The notes: a model not told the origin generated them from the sequence alone. A DNA stretch of 64,000 nt from Roseateles amylovorans (GCF_025398155.2 NZ_CP104562.2:4402001-4466000); one strand, 5' to 3'; positions 17,196-26,522 are shown, counted from the first letter of the stretch. Translations and numbers: made by a program.

Positions 17196-18363
17196 GGAAA
17201 TCGAAGCCCAGCGGCGTCGCCCGGATGACGGCGGGATCCGCTTCCAGCAGGCCCTTCGCACGTCCCTTCTCCATCGCCTGGGCGATCGACGACGGCGGCA
17301 GCCCGGTGCGTTCGAGGAAGCTCTGCAGCGGCACGCCTTCGCGCAGCCGCAGGGCATTGAGCATGAACTCGAACGGCAGCTCGCTGCGGGCGACCTCGTT
17401 CTCATTGGACACGGCCTGGCCTTCGGCCGCCTTGGCCATGAAGGTGGCCGGATCGCGCCAACGCACCTGGCGCAGCACCCGGTGGGCAAAGCTGAGCTTG
17501 GTGTGCGCCCCGGCTCCGATGCCGAGGTAGTCGCCGAACTGCCAGTAGTTCAGGTTGTGGGCACAGCGATGACCGTCCCGCGCATAGGCGGAGACCTCGT
17601 AACGCGACATGCCCTGCGCACCGGTGCGTTCGGTGATCAGGTCCAGCATCTCGCTGGCCAGGTCCGGATCCGGCAGGTGCTCGGGCGGATCATTGGCGAA
17701 GCGGGTGTTGGGCTCGATGGTGAGGTGATAGACCGACAGATGCGGCGGCTGGAACGACAGCGCCTGCTCGATGTCGCTGGCCAGCGCCTCCAGGGTCTGG
17801 TCCGGCAGGGCATACATCAGATCGATGTTGAAGGTGGAGAACGCCTGCGCAGCTTCCTGGATCGCGGCGCGCGCCTGGTCGCTGTTGTGCACCCGGCCCA
17901 GCCGCTTCAGCTGCGCATCGTCGAAGCTCTGAACACCGATGGACAGCCGGGTCACGCCCGCCTGGGCAAAGCCGGCGAAGCGCTCGCGCTCGAAGGTGCC
18001 GGGGTTGGCTTCCATCGTGATTTCGCAGCCCGGCTCCAGCGGCAGGCGCGCCCGCAGGTCGGAGATGAGTTCAGCGATCTGCTCTGGCGGGAACAGGCTG
18101 GGCGTGCCGCCGCCGATGAACACCGAGACGATCGGACGTCCCCAGATCAGCGGCAGCGACGCTTCCAGATCAGCGCGCAAGGCGGCGAGGTAGGCACGGC
18201 CGGTGTCCAGGTCCAGCTCGCGGCCGGCGCGGAACTCATGCGAATTGAAATCGCAGTACGGGCACTTCTGCAGGCACCACGGCAGATGCACATAGAGCGA
18301 CAGCGGCGGCAGCGCCGACAGGCTCAGCGTGCCGGGCCGCATCATGCGGATGATGTCAGCCAA
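17161..18363 (-). CDS. hemW: Radical SAM haem chaperone HemW
   Basis: A 400-aa radical SAM protein with the cluster motif CLQKCPYCDFNSH (Cys-x3-Cys-x2-Cys) near residue 30, SVFIGGGTPSLF, and SIGVQSFDDAQLKRLGR. HemW inserts haem into respiratory enzymes and was long misnamed coproporphyrinogen dehydrogenase. A TTG at 18363 is used because the residues before the first ATG (18345) resemble the conserved N-terminus of betaproteobacterial HemW; it overlaps the rdgB stop by eight bases. Confidence 0.92.
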   Translation of the reverse strand: MADIIRMMRPGTLSLSALPPLSLYVHLPWCLQKCPYCDFNSHEFRAGRELDLDTGRAYLAALRADLEASLPLIWGRPIVSVFIGGGTPSLFPPEQIAELISDLRARLPLEPGCEITMEANPGTFERERFAGFAQAGVTRLSIGVQSFDDAQLKRLGRVHNSDQARAAIQEAAQAFSTFNIDLMYALPDQTLEALASDIEQALSFQPPHLSVYHLTIEPNTRFANDPPEHLPDPDLASEMLDLITERTGAQGMSRYEVSAYARDGHRCAHNLNYWQFGDYLGIGAGAHTKLSFAHRVLRQVRWRDPATFMAKAAEGQAVSNENEVARSELPFEFMLNALRLREGVPLQSFLERTGLPPSSIAQAMEKGRAKGLLEADPAVIRATPLGFDFLSDLQALFLAA

Positions 18364-18961
18364 GATGCCAGCTCTCGCGCATCTGACGCAGGAGGTCCTG
18401 CGACGCCAGCGCCCGATGACTCAGGCGATTCTTCTCCTCGGCGCTCAGCGCGGCGACGCTGCGTTCCAGCGATGGAATGAACAGCAGCGGGTCATAGCCG
18501 AAGCCGCCCTCCCCGCTCGCCGAGCCCAGGATCTCGCCGTGCCAGCGGCCCATGGCGACCAGCGGCTCGGGATCGTCGGCGGCGCGCACGGCCACCAGCG
18601 CACACACGAAGCGCGCGCGCCGATCCGCCACGCCGGTCAGTTTTTCGAGCAGCACGCGGTTGTTCTCTGCGTCGCTCTTCTCGCGTCCGAACAGCGTGGC
18701 GTAGCGCGCAGACAGCACGCCCGGCGCGCCGCCCAGCGCATCCACCGCCAGGCCGGAATCGTCGGCCAGCGCCGGCAGACCGCTCTCACGTGCGGCGTGA
18801 CGCGCCTTGGTCAGCGCGTTCTCCACAAACGTATGGAAGGGCTCTTCCGCCTCCGGAATGCCCAGGCTGCCTTGGGTCACCAGTTCCAGCCCGATTGGCT
18901 GGAAGAGCGCCTGCAGTTCCTTGAGTTTCTTGGCGTTGTTGGAGGCCAGGACCAATTTCAT
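18356..18961 (-). CDS. rdgB: XTP/dITP diphosphatase RdgB (HAM1)
   Basis: A 201-aa nucleotide-pool cleaning enzyme that hydrolyses non-canonical purine triphosphates. It shows the family start MKLVLASNNAKKLKELQ, the catalytic LADDSGLAVDAL and GGFGYDPLLF. ATG 18961 is chosen over an upstream extension because of GGAGC nine bases before it and the match to the usual N-terminus. It lies between rph and hemW, an order common in Burkholderiales. Confidence 0.95.
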   Translation of the reverse strand: MKLVLASNNAKKLKELQALFQPIGLELVTQGSLGIPEAEEPFHTFVENALTKARHAARESGLPALADDSGLAVDALGGAPGVLSARYATLFGREKSDAENNRVLLEKLTGVADRRARFVCALVAVRAADDPEPLVAMGRWHGEILGSASGEGGFGYDPLLFIPSLERSVAALSAEEKNRLSHRALASQDLLRQMRESWHLG

Positions 18962-19179
18962 CGCTTGCTCCAATCCATTGAACGATTGATGGCGCCGGGG
19001 GCTGCGATCGCTTCGTGCGAGCGAGCCCTCGTGGCGCATGACAGGCCCACGGCATCAGCACGGCAACCGTGCCGCCATCATCCGCCATCCTCCGGTGGCT
19101 CCCAGTGCGAGGTCTGCGGATCGGTCGAAAGACCTGCCGTCTGGGGCGACACCAAGCCGAAGCGGGCGCTCCGGTTTGA

Positions 19180-19911
19180 TCAGATGCCCAGCGCCTGGCG
19201 CTGCGCGACCTGCAGCTCGCGAATGCCCTTCTCCGCGAGATTGAGCAGCACGTCAACCTCGGCGCGGGTGAACGCCACGCCCTCGGCCGTGCCCTGCAGC
19301 TCGACGAAGTGGCCGGCGCCGGTCATCACCACATTCATGTCGGTGTCGCAGGCGGAGTCTTCGACATACTCCAGATCCAGCAGGGCCACGCCGTCCTTGA
19401 TGCCCACGGAGATCGCGGCCACCGCATCGATCAGCGGCGATTCGGCGATCTTGCCTTGGGCGAGCAGCCAGTTCACCGCGTCCTGCGCGGCGACATAGGC
19501 GCCGGTGATGGCCGCGGTCCGGGTGCCGCCATCGGCCTGGATCACGTCGCAATCAAGCTGGATGGTGCGTTCGCCCAGCTTGCTCAGGTCAAAGACGGCG
19601 CGCATGGAGCGGCCGATCAGGCGTTGGATTTCCTGGGTGCGGCCGTTCTGCTTGCCGCGGGCGGCCTCGCGGTCGCTGCGGGTGTGGGTGGCGCGGGGCA
19701 GCATGCCGTACTCGGCGGTGACCCAGCCTTCGCCGCTGCCTTTCTTGTGTGGTGGCACCTTCTCTTCGACCGACGCGGTGCACAGCACCTTGGTGTCGCC
19801 GAATTCGATCAGGACCGCACCTTCGGCGTGACGGGTGTAGTGGCGGGTGATACGCACCGGACGCAAGGCGTCCGCCGCGCGCCCGGAGGGGCGGCTGGCG
19901 ATGGCTGTCAT
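19180..19911 (-). CDS. rph: Ribonuclease PH
   Basis: A 243-aa phosphorolytic 3'-5' exoribonuclease that trims tRNA 3' ends. Recognisable parts are LRPVRITRHYTRHAEGAVLI, KVLCTASVEEKVPPH, LPRATHTRSDREA, the conserved ADGGTRTAAITGA and SVGIKDGVALLDLEYVED. The open frame continues upstream into the phosphatase gene, but ATG 19911 (MTAIASRPSGR) matches the family start. The gap to rdgB is 218 bp with no gene. Confidence 0.95.
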   Translation of the reverse strand: MTAIASRPSGRAADALRPVRITRHYTRHAEGAVLIEFGDTKVLCTASVEEKVPPHKKGSGEGWVTAEYGMLPRATHTRSDREAARGKQNGRTQEIQRLIGRSMRAVFDLSKLGERTIQLDCDVIQADGGTRTAAITGAYVAAQDAVNWLLAQGKIAESPLIDAVAAISVGIKDGVALLDLEYVEDSACDTDMNVVMTGAGHFVELQGTAEGVAFTRAEVDVLLNLAEKGIRELQVAQRQALGI

Positions 19912-19924
19912 GAGAGAGGGTCCT

Positions 19925-20824
19925 TCAGCGGGGAGGGTTCTTGCCGGCGCGACGAATCGCTTCCTGGATCTCGCGCACGGCGCTGTCGATCTCGGCGTCG
20001 TCGAGCTGTTCCTGGCCGGCCCCCTGGATGGTGGAGGCGAAACCCTGGTCTTCCAGGTTCTGCGTCGAGATGGAATCCGGAGCATCGCCCTCGCCTTCCC
20101 ATTCGGCGGCCAGCGCAGTGACATTGTCGCTGCGCGCGCCGGCCTGGCGCAGGGCCTGCTCCACCAATTCCGGCACCGCGTCGCCGACGGTGCGGCTTTC
20201 GGTCAGATGACGCACGATGTCGGCGTCGCTGACCGAACTCCACAGGCCGTCGGAGCACAGCAGCAGCCGGTCGCCGTTCTGCAGCAGCAGCGGGCCGTTG
20301 ACGTCGATCATCGGCTTGCCGGGACTGCCCAGGCAGGTGAACAGCACATGGCGATTGAAGCGCTCCGCCCCGGCGGCATGGCGCCCGAGGGCCTCCTGCA
20401 GCTCGCTGTAGGAATGGTCGCGGGTACGGGCGATGAGCTCGGTATCACGCGTCAGGTACATGCGCGAATCACCGCAGTGGGCCCACCACAGCTGGCCCTG
20501 CTGCATCACCGCCACGACGATGGTCGTGCGCGGGGTGTCGCTCATGCCGCGCTCGGCCGCATAGGCCAGCAACTGCTGATGCGCCAGCAGCACCGCGGTT
20601 TCAAGGAATTGCTGCGGATGCGGTAGCACCGGCTCCGCATCACGCTGGAACAGCGCGGCAACGTTCTGCAGCGCCATCTGGGCGGCGACTTCGCCGTCGG
20701 GGTGTCCGCCCATGCCGTCGGCCAACGCGAACAGACCGGCCTCACGGGTGTAGCAATACCCCATGCGGTCTTCGTTCTTCTCGCGCCCACCACGGCGGCT
20801 CACCTGGTAAACGGAAAACCTCAC
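19925..20824 (-). CDS. PP2C-family Ser/Thr protein phosphatase
   Basis: A 299-aa metal-dependent phosphatase. PP2C motifs are present in order: GGREKNEDRMG, LFALADGMGGHPDG, WWAHCGDSRMYL, LLLCSDGLW and ARSDNVTALAAEW, giving the usual metal-binding Asp residues. About 45 extra acidic residues follow the domain. It starts with GTG overlapping the kinase stop (GTGA), so it is made together with the kinase and probably reverses its phosphorylations. Confidence 0.92.
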   Translation of the reverse strand: MRFSVYQVSRRGGREKNEDRMGYCYTREAGLFALADGMGGHPDGEVAAQMALQNVAALFQRDAEPVLPHPQQFLETAVLLAHQQLLAYAAERGMSDTPRTTIVVAVMQQGQLWWAHCGDSRMYLTRDTELIARTRDHSYSELQEALGRHAAGAERFNRHVLFTCLGSPGKPMIDVNGPLLLQNGDRLLLCSDGLWSSVSDADIVRHLTESRTVGDAVPELVEQALRQAGARSDNVTALAAEWEGEGDAPDSISTQNLEDQGFASTIQGAGQEQLDDAEIDSAVREIQEAIRRAGKNPPR

Positions 20825-21789
20825 GCCTTGGCTCCGGTCTTCAGGTTCTCCAGCTGCAGCTTCAGGCGCTCACTGAAGCTCAGCTTCGTGTAGCGGCGCT
20901 CGGTCTCACGCGAGAGTTCCTTCTGCAGCGCGAACACGCTCTGCGGACGGGTCAGCGGATCGAGCGACATGCACCACTCGGTCACCTCGAGCAGGTTGTC
21001 GGAGTAGACATTGCGCAGTCGCGACAGACTCAGGCCCAGGCGGTCCTTTTCCAGCCGCTGCGGTGCATCGTTGGGCGGATAGCCCTGCATGCAGGCGTAG
21101 ATGCAGGCGCCGATGGCGTAGATGTCAGTCCACGGACCCAGCGATCCGTCGCGGCGGTACATCTCCGGCGCGGCAAAGCCCGGCGTGTACATCGGGCGGA
21201 TGAAATTGCCTTCCTTGGACAGCACTTCACGCGCGGCACCGAAGTCCAGCAACACGGCCTTGTTGTCGTTGGTGATGAAGATGTTGGCGGGCTTGATGTC
21301 CAGGTGCAGCATCTTGTGCTGATGGACGATGCGCAAGCCCTTCAGGATCTCGTCGAAGAGCGACCGGATGGTCGATTCCCGGAAGACCTTGTCTCGCTTC
21401 AAGTCTCGTGCGGTCACGATGAAATCCTGCAAGGTGTCCCCTTGCAGGTAATTCATGACCATATAGACGGTCTCGTTTTCCCTGAGGAAATTCAGCACCG
21501 AGACGACGCTCGGATGCGAAATCTGCGCGAGAGAGCGGCCTTCTTCGAAAAAGCTGCGCAGCCCCAGTCGATAGAGGGGCTGTTTCTCGGGCTTCACGCG
21601 AGGCGTGAGCTCGCCAGGGGATCTTTCGGCCAGTGATGACGGGAGATATTCCTTCAGCGCCACCAAGTGATGGTCGGGGTCTTCGGCCAAATACACAACG
21701 CCGAATCCGCCCGCAGCCAACTTCTTGATGATCTGATATCCACCCACCACCGTGCCTGCGGGCAGGGGCGCCGGTTTCGGCTTTGACAT
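20821..21789 (-). CDS. Ser/Thr protein kinase (Hanks type)
   Basis: A 322-aa soluble kinase. It has the Gly loop AAGGFGVVYLAED, the catalytic Lys in VALKEYLP (near residue 46), the catalytic loop HLDIKPANIF, the DFG motif LLDFGAA and an APE-like FAAPEMYRRDG. There is no membrane segment or sensor domain, unlike PknB; it ends soon after the kinase fold. HLDIKPAN replaces HRDLKPEN, as in non-RD bacterial kinases. It is operonic with the PP2C gene and divergent from yicC across 31 bp. Confidence 0.92.
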   Translation of the reverse strand: MSKPKPAPLPAGTVVGGYQIIKKLAAGGFGVVYLAEDPDHHLVALKEYLPSSLAERSPGELTPRVKPEKQPLYRLGLRSFFEEGRSLAQISHPSVVSVLNFLRENETVYMVMNYLQGDTLQDFIVTARDLKRDKVFRESTIRSLFDEILKGLRIVHQHKMLHLDIKPANIFITNDNKAVLLDFGAAREVLSKEGNFIRPMYTPGFAAPEMYRRDGSLGPWTDIYAIGACIYACMQGYPPNDAPQRLEKDRLGLSLSRLRNVYSDNLLEVTEWCMSLDPLTRPQSVFALQKELSRETERRYTKLSFSERLKLQLENLKTGAKA

Positions 21790-21820
21790 AATCGCGGTTC
21801 GATTTCTCTACCGATAGCTG

Positions 21821-22738
21821 ATGCCAGTTTACAGCATGACAGGTTATGCCAGCGCCACGGCACTACCTACGAACACAGGCGAAACCCCTAACTTGGGTAG
21901 CGCCGTTGGCGTCACCGTCGAAGCGCGTTCGGTGAACGGACGCTTCCTCGACCTCAGCTTCCGCATGCCGGATGAGCTGAGGTCGTTGGAGCCCGCGCTG
22001 CGCGAACTCATCTCAGGCCAAGTCAAGCGCGGCAAGATGGAACTGCGGATCAACACGCAGCGTGACACCGACAGCTCGCTGCCCAACCCGCAACCGGAAT
22101 TGCTGAACCGGCTGTCGCGACTGGAATCGCAGGTTCAGGCGTGGTTGCCGAAGGCCCAAGGGCTTACCGTTCAGGAGGCGCTGCAGTGGTGCAAGAGCGG
22201 CTCCGGCGGCGCGTCCGCGGCGGACGAAACCGTGATGGATGCTGCTCGCCGCTGCATTGAGGGCTTCCTCGAAGCGCGTGCGCGGGAGGGCGCCAAACTG
22301 GTGACGATGCTCAAGCAGCGGGTCACCACTTTGCGTGATCTGGCCCAGCAAGCCGAGCCGCTGATTCCGGCTGCGGTGCAGCGCCAACGCGAGCGGTTTC
22401 TGGAGCGTTGGCAGGAAGCGCTGACGGCCACCGGCGCGTCGCAGTCCATCTCCGAACAATCGCTGCAAGAGCGGGCGGTGAACGAGGCGGCAGCCTATGC
22501 CTTGCGCATCGACGTGGCGGAAGAACTCACCCGGCTTCGCTCCCATCTGGACGAGGTCGATCGGCTGCTGAAAAAGGGTGGCGAAATTGGCAAGCGCCTG
22601 GACTTCTTGATGCAGGAGTTACATCGCGAAGCCAACACTTTGGGCTCCAAGGCGGTCGCGATCGAGCTGACCAACATCTCGGTGGAGATGAAAGTGGCGA
22701 TCGAGCAGTTGCGCGAGCAGGTCCAAAACATCGAGTGA
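21821..22738 (+). CDS. yicC: YicC-family endoribonuclease
   Basis: A 305-aa protein with the family N-terminus YSMTGYASA, EARSVNGRFLDLSFRMP and the C-terminal KRLDFLMQELHREANTLGSK. YicC proteins are metal-dependent endoribonucleases linked to small-RNA decay. ATG 21821 gives MPVYSMTGYAS, the usual start. It is divergent from the kinase gene with only 31 bp between them, and is followed by gmk after 112 bp that includes a run of nine G. Confidence 0.9.
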   Translation: MPVYSMTGYASATALPTNTGETPNLGSAVGVTVEARSVNGRFLDLSFRMPDELRSLEPALRELISGQVKRGKMELRINTQRDTDSSLPNPQPELLNRLSRLESQVQAWLPKAQGLTVQEALQWCKSGSGGASAADETVMDAARRCIEGFLEARAREGAKLVTMLKQRVTTLRDLAQQAEPLIPAAVQRQRERFLERWQEALTATGASQSISEQSLQERAVNEAAAYALRIDVAEELTRLRSHLDEVDRLLKKGGEIGKRLDFLMQELHREANTLGSKAVAIELTNISVEMKVAIEQLREQVQNIE

Positions 22739-22850
22739 GGCGCGCGCGTCCCTCCCGGGGGGGGGCCTGGGCGGCCTCGGACCGCGAGCGTGTGAACTTA
22801 TGCGCCGACCGTCCTTCGGGGCTGGTCGGCCATCCCCATAAAATCACGCG

Positions 22851-23474
22851 ATGGAATACCCCGGCAATCTTTTCGTAGTGGCCGCCCCCAGCGGGGCGGG
22901 CAAGTCCAGCCTGGTCAAGGCCCTGCTGGAGGTGGATGCGAAGCTCAGCGTCTCCATCTCCCACACCTCTCGCGCGCCCCGCGGCCAGGAGCAGCATGGC
23001 CGTGAGTACCTGTTCATCAGCCCGGATGAGTTCCGCGCGAAGATCGCCCACGGCGATTTCTTCGAATGGGCCGAGGTGCATGGCAACCTCTACGGCACTT
23101 CGCGGGCCGCGATCGAGCAACGCATCTCCAATGGCGAGGATGTGGTGCTGGAGATCGACTACCAGGGCGCGCTGCAGATCAAGAAACTGTTCCCGCATGC
23201 GGTGCTGATCTTCATCCTGCCGCCGAGCTGGGATGAGCTGCGAGACCGGCTGATCCGCCGCGGCGACACCGAACCGGCGGTCATCGCCAAGCGCATGGAG
23301 AATGCCCGGCACGAGGTGGCGCAGGCGCGGCATTTCGATTTCGTGGTCATCAATGCCCTGTTCGACACCGCCTTGTTCGACCTGAAAGCCATTGTGCAAG
23401 CACAACGGCTAAAATACGCGACCCAGAGCCGCAACCGGTCCGCCGTGTTCCGCGCGCTCGACCTCATTCCCTAA
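22851..23474 (+). CDS. gmk: Guanylate kinase
   Basis: A 207-aa kinase that phosphorylates GMP to GDP. P-loop VAAPSGAGKSSL lies near residue 10, the GMP-binding SHTSRAPRGQE and YLFISPDEF follow, and the lid arginines are in RLIRRGDTEPAVIAKRM. The length is normal. It precedes rpoZ by 16 bp in the common gmk-rpoZ-spoT order. Confidence 0.96.
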   Translation: MEYPGNLFVVAAPSGAGKSSLVKALLEVDAKLSVSISHTSRAPRGQEQHGREYLFISPDEFRAKIAHGDFFEWAEVHGNLYGTSRAAIEQRISNGEDVVLEIDYQGALQIKKLFPHAVLIFILPPSWDELRDRLIRRGDTEPAVIAKRMENARHEVAQARHFDFVVINALFDTALFDLKAIVQAQRLKYATQSRNRSAVFRALDLIP

Positions 23475-23490
23475 CACCCAGGACATCAGC

Positions 23491-23694
23491 ATGGCCCGCA
23501 TCACTGTCGAAGACTGCATGACCAAGATCCCGAATCGTTTCCAGCTGGTGCTCGCCGCGACCTACCGCGCACGCATGCTGAGCCAGGGCCACTCGCCCAA
23601 GCTGGAATCGAAGAACAAGCCCGGCGTGACCGCCCTGCGCGAAGTCGCCAACGGCGACGTGGGCTTGGAAATGCTGCGTCGCGTGCCCGTCTAA
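23491..23694 (+). CDS. rpoZ: RNA polymerase omega subunit
   Basis: A 67-aa protein with the typical MARITVEDCMTKIPNRFQLV start and the VTALREV segment. Omega helps assemble RNA polymerase and contributes to ppGpp binding, fitting its place before spoT. A hairpin with a T-run follows at 23758-23780. Confidence 0.96.
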   Translation: MARITVEDCMTKIPNRFQLVLAATYRARMLSQGHSPKLESKNKPGVTALREVANGDVGLEMLRRVPV

Positions 23695-23757
23695 GAACGG
23701 CGCAAGACCCGCATCCATCCGCCCCCAAGCGGCCGGCCACTCCGGCCCGCCACGATC

Positions 23758-23780
23758 AAGGCGCCCTCGGGCGCCTTTTT
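23758..23780 (+). terminator. Intrinsic terminator after rpoZ
   Basis: AAGGCGCC (23758-23765) pairs with GGCGCCTT (23770-23777) with a 4-base loop, followed by five T in the run. It lies 64 bases after the rpoZ stop and separates gmk-rpoZ from spoT, which must therefore have its own promoter or depend on read-through. Confidence 0.85.
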
Positions 23781-23922
23781 CTTTGCCCACCCCCAAACCG
23801 TCCGATGGGATGCCTGCATGCCACTGCGCATCCGTCAAGCAGCGCTGCACAGTTGCTCTCCGATCGTGACCGATAGTGACCCCATGCCGAAAAGCGCCGG
23901 GCCCATGCGGTAAATTCGGCGC

Positions 23923-26187
23923 ATGGGTCTCCGCTCCTTTGCCACTGCTCACATTCCCGGCCTGACGGGCCTCGCCGGGCCCAAGGTCGCGTCAGAGACG
24001 TCCACCGAAGCCTCGTCCTTCGATTCGCTGGTCGCGCGCCTGCATTACCTTCCGAAAGCGGACGTCAAGCGCATCCGCGAGGCCTACAAGTTCGCGGATG
24101 AGGCCCATCTCGGCCAATTCCGCGCCAGTGGCGAGCCCTACATCACCCATCCGATCGCGGTGGCCGGGCTGTGTGCCGACTGGCGTCTGGATGCGCAGGC
24201 CATCATGGCCGCGTTGATGCATGACGCGATGGAGGACTGCGGCGTCACCAAGACCGAACTGATCGAGCGCTTCGAAGCGCCGACGGCTGAACTGGTCGAT
24301 GGGCTCACCAAGCTGGACAAGCTCCAGTTCTCGACGCGGGAGGAATCCCAGGCCGAGAGCTTTCGGAAGATGCTGCTGGCGATGGCCCGCGATGTGCGAG
24401 TGATCCTGATCAAGCTGGCGGATCGACTGCACAACATGCGCACCATGCAGCACATGGCGTTCGACAAACGCCGCCGCATTGCCCGCGAGACCTTGGACAT
24501 CTACGCGCCGATCGCCCATCGGCTCGGGCTCAACGAGATCTACCGCGAACTGCAGGAGTTGTCGTTCCAGTACATCCATCCATGGCGCCACGGGGCGTTG
24601 GCCAAGGCGGTCACCAAGGCGCGCGGCCATCGACGCGATCTCGTGGCGCGAATCGAGCGTGATGTGCTTAAAGCCTTCTCCGAGGCCAACCTTCGGGTGG
24701 AAGTGCAAGGCCGCGAAAAAACGCTGTTCTCGATCTACAAGAAGATGCGGGAAAAACACCTGAGCTTCGCCCAGGTGAGCGACATCTTCGGCTTCCGCGT
24801 GATCGTGCAGGACCTGCCGCAGTGCTACTGGTCGCTGGGCGTGCTGCACCAGCTGTACAAGCCGCAGCCGGGGCGCTTCAAGGACTACATCGCGATCCCC
24901 AAGCCCAACGGCTATCAATCGCTGCACACGACGCTGGTGAGCCCGCTGGGGACGCCGGTCGAATTCCAGATGCGGACCGAGGCAATGCACATGGTCGCCG
25001 AGAAGGGCGTGGCGGCCCACTGGCTCTACAAGAGCAAGAGCGACGCCAAGGGCGCGCAGCAACTGGGATCACGCTGGCTGCAGTCGCTGCTGGACATCCA
25101 GGACGAGACCCGGGACGCGACCGAGTTCCTGGAGCACGTCAAGATCGACCTGTTCCCGGATGCGGTCTACGTCTTCACACCGAAGTCCAAGATCATGGCG
25201 CTGCCCAAGGGCGCGACGCCGGTGGATTTCGCCTATGCCATCCACTCGGACGTGGGCGACCACTGCGTGGCTGCGAAGGTCAACGGCGAGCCGGTCCCAC
25301 TGCGCACCGAGTTGCGCAGTGGCGATGTGATCGAAATCGTCACCGCTGCGGGCGCGCGACCCAATCCGGCCTGGCTGAGCTTTGTGCGCACCGGGCGTGC
25401 ACGCTCGAAGATTCGTCACTTCCTGAAGAACCTGGAGCAGGAGGAGTCGCGCGAGCTCGGACACAAGATGCTGGCGCAGGCCCTGCGAGCCGAAGGACTG
25501 GCGCTGCCCAGCCTCAGCGAGGACGACGAAACGGCCGCACAGCTCTGGCAAGACCTGGCCCGCTGGGCGGGCAATCGCCACGTCGACGAGCTGCTGGTGG
25601 AGATCGGCCTGGGCCGCAAGATTGCGGGGATCGTGGCGAAGAAGCTGGCGCGATCGCTGTCGGAGCAAGGGCAACGTCCGGACGCGGTGCTGCTCACCAT
25701 GGGACGCTTTGCCACCGACGATGCGCCCGCGCAGGGCCTGGTGCTGCTGGATGGCAGCGAAGGCGCCTCGGTGCGCCTGGCCACCTGCTGCCGCCCGATT
25801 CCCGGCGACGACATCAAGGGCTACCTCGGACGCGGCGAGGGCTTGCTGGTCCACACCACCGAATGTGCGGTGGGCCGCCGCCTGTTCCAGCGCGACAGCG
25901 AGCACTGGATCTCGGTCGGCTGGGCAGAAGAACTCTCCCGCAGCTTCGAGGCGGAGGTGGGCGTGCTGATGCGCAACGGCAAGGGCGTGCTGGCCCAGAT
26001 TGCCACGGCCGTCAGCAGCGCCGAAGCTGACATCACTCACATCGCGATGAGTGACGACTCCCAGGAACGCGAGACCGCCGAGATGACGTTGCTGCTGGCG
26101 GTCCGCGACCGACTGCACCTGGCGGACACCCTGCGCACCCTGAAGCGGTCCAGTGCGGTGATGCGGGTCTGGCGCGTCAAGCCCTGA
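23923..26187 (+). CDS. spoT: Bifunctional (p)ppGpp synthetase/hydrolase SpoT
   Basis: A 754-aa RelA/SpoT protein. The HD hydrolase domain is intact (YITHPIAVAG, HDAMEDCGV, LIKLADRLHNMRT), then the synthetase domain (GREKTLFSIYKKM, FGFRVIV, YKDYIAIPKPNGYQSLH-like), a TGS domain (VYVFTPKSKIMALPKGATP), a helical region with zinc-finger-like TCCRPIPGDDI, and a C-terminal ACT domain. The retained HDxxED supports hydrolase activity, so it is SpoT/Rel-type rather than RelA. Confidence 0.95.
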   Translation: MGLRSFATAHIPGLTGLAGPKVASETSTEASSFDSLVARLHYLPKADVKRIREAYKFADEAHLGQFRASGEPYITHPIAVAGLCADWRLDAQAIMAALMHDAMEDCGVTKTELIERFEAPTAELVDGLTKLDKLQFSTREESQAESFRKMLLAMARDVRVILIKLADRLHNMRTMQHMAFDKRRRIARETLDIYAPIAHRLGLNEIYRELQELSFQYIHPWRHGALAKAVTKARGHRRDLVARIERDVLKAFSEANLRVEVQGREKTLFSIYKKMREKHLSFAQVSDIFGFRVIVQDLPQCYWSLGVLHQLYKPQPGRFKDYIAIPKPNGYQSLHTTLVSPLGTPVEFQMRTEAMHMVAEKGVAAHWLYKSKSDAKGAQQLGSRWLQSLLDIQDETRDATEFLEHVKIDLFPDAVYVFTPKSKIMALPKGATPVDFAYAIHSDVGDHCVAAKVNGEPVPLRTELRSGDVIEIVTAAGARPNPAWLSFVRTGRARSKIRHFLKNLEQEESRELGHKMLAQALRAEGLALPSLSEDDETAAQLWQDLARWAGNRHVDELLVEIGLGRKIAGIVAKKLARSLSEQGQRPDAVLLTMGRFATDDAPAQGLVLLDGSEGASVRLATCCRPIPGDDIKGYLGRGEGLLVHTTECAVGRRLFQRDSEHWISVGWAEELSRSFEAEVGVLMRNGKGVLAQIATAVSSAEADITHIAMSDDSQERETAEMTLLLAVRDRLHLADTLRTLKRSSAVMRVWRVKP

Positions 26188-26522
26188 CCACCGACCCGCT
26201 CAGCGCTTACCTCACCCCTCGCACCTCGCACCTCACATTCAGCCTGTCACGCATGGCGCCTGACTGGATAAGTTGAACGGATGGGATGTGCGAGATTGAC
26301 GAGGTTGCTGGGTGGCTCGGAGGCGGAGGGCCGGGGGGCCATTGGCGGAAGTATTAGGGGGAATTCAACTGCCGGGAGGCAGTTGAAGGAGGACATGGAG
26401 CCAATGGCCCCCCGGCCCTCTGCCTCGCGCTCGGCGGCACGCAGGACTAGGCACGCAGGGCCAGGCACGTCTTAACTGCCGCGCCAGGCAAGCCAATCCG
26501 AGCCGAACAACAGCCCAACGCA
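26188..26522. other. Intergenic region after spoT holding a palindromic element
   Basis: A 335-bp gap between convergent spoT and greB. The only structure is the nested inverted repeat at 26320-26426, listed separately. Short frames on both strands encode matching peptides only because of that inverted repeat, so they are not taken as genes. Confidence 0.6.
26320..26426. repeat. Nested palindromic element (26-bp arms plus inner hairpin)
   Basis: The 26 bp at 26320-26345 (GAGGCGGAGGGCCGG...) and 26401-26426 (...CCGGCCCTCTGCCTC) are reverse complements with one mismatch. Between them, TTCAACTGCC (26364-26373) and GGCAGTTGAA (26378-26387) form a second perfect hairpin with a GGGA loop. The whole 107-bp unit can fold as a long cruciform. 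It resembles a REP/BIME-like or MITE-like element; no terminal direct repeats or transposase are seen. It may also stop both convergent transcripts. Confidence 0.8.

Noticed and set aside
22750..22770. Run of nine G between yicC and gmk as a phase-variable tract
   Set aside because: It lies in a non-coding gap well before gmk and a single homopolymer of this size is not enough evidence.
26247..26475. Two short genes between spoT and greB
   Set aside because: Both frames encode the same peptide only because of the inverted repeat; no start signals.
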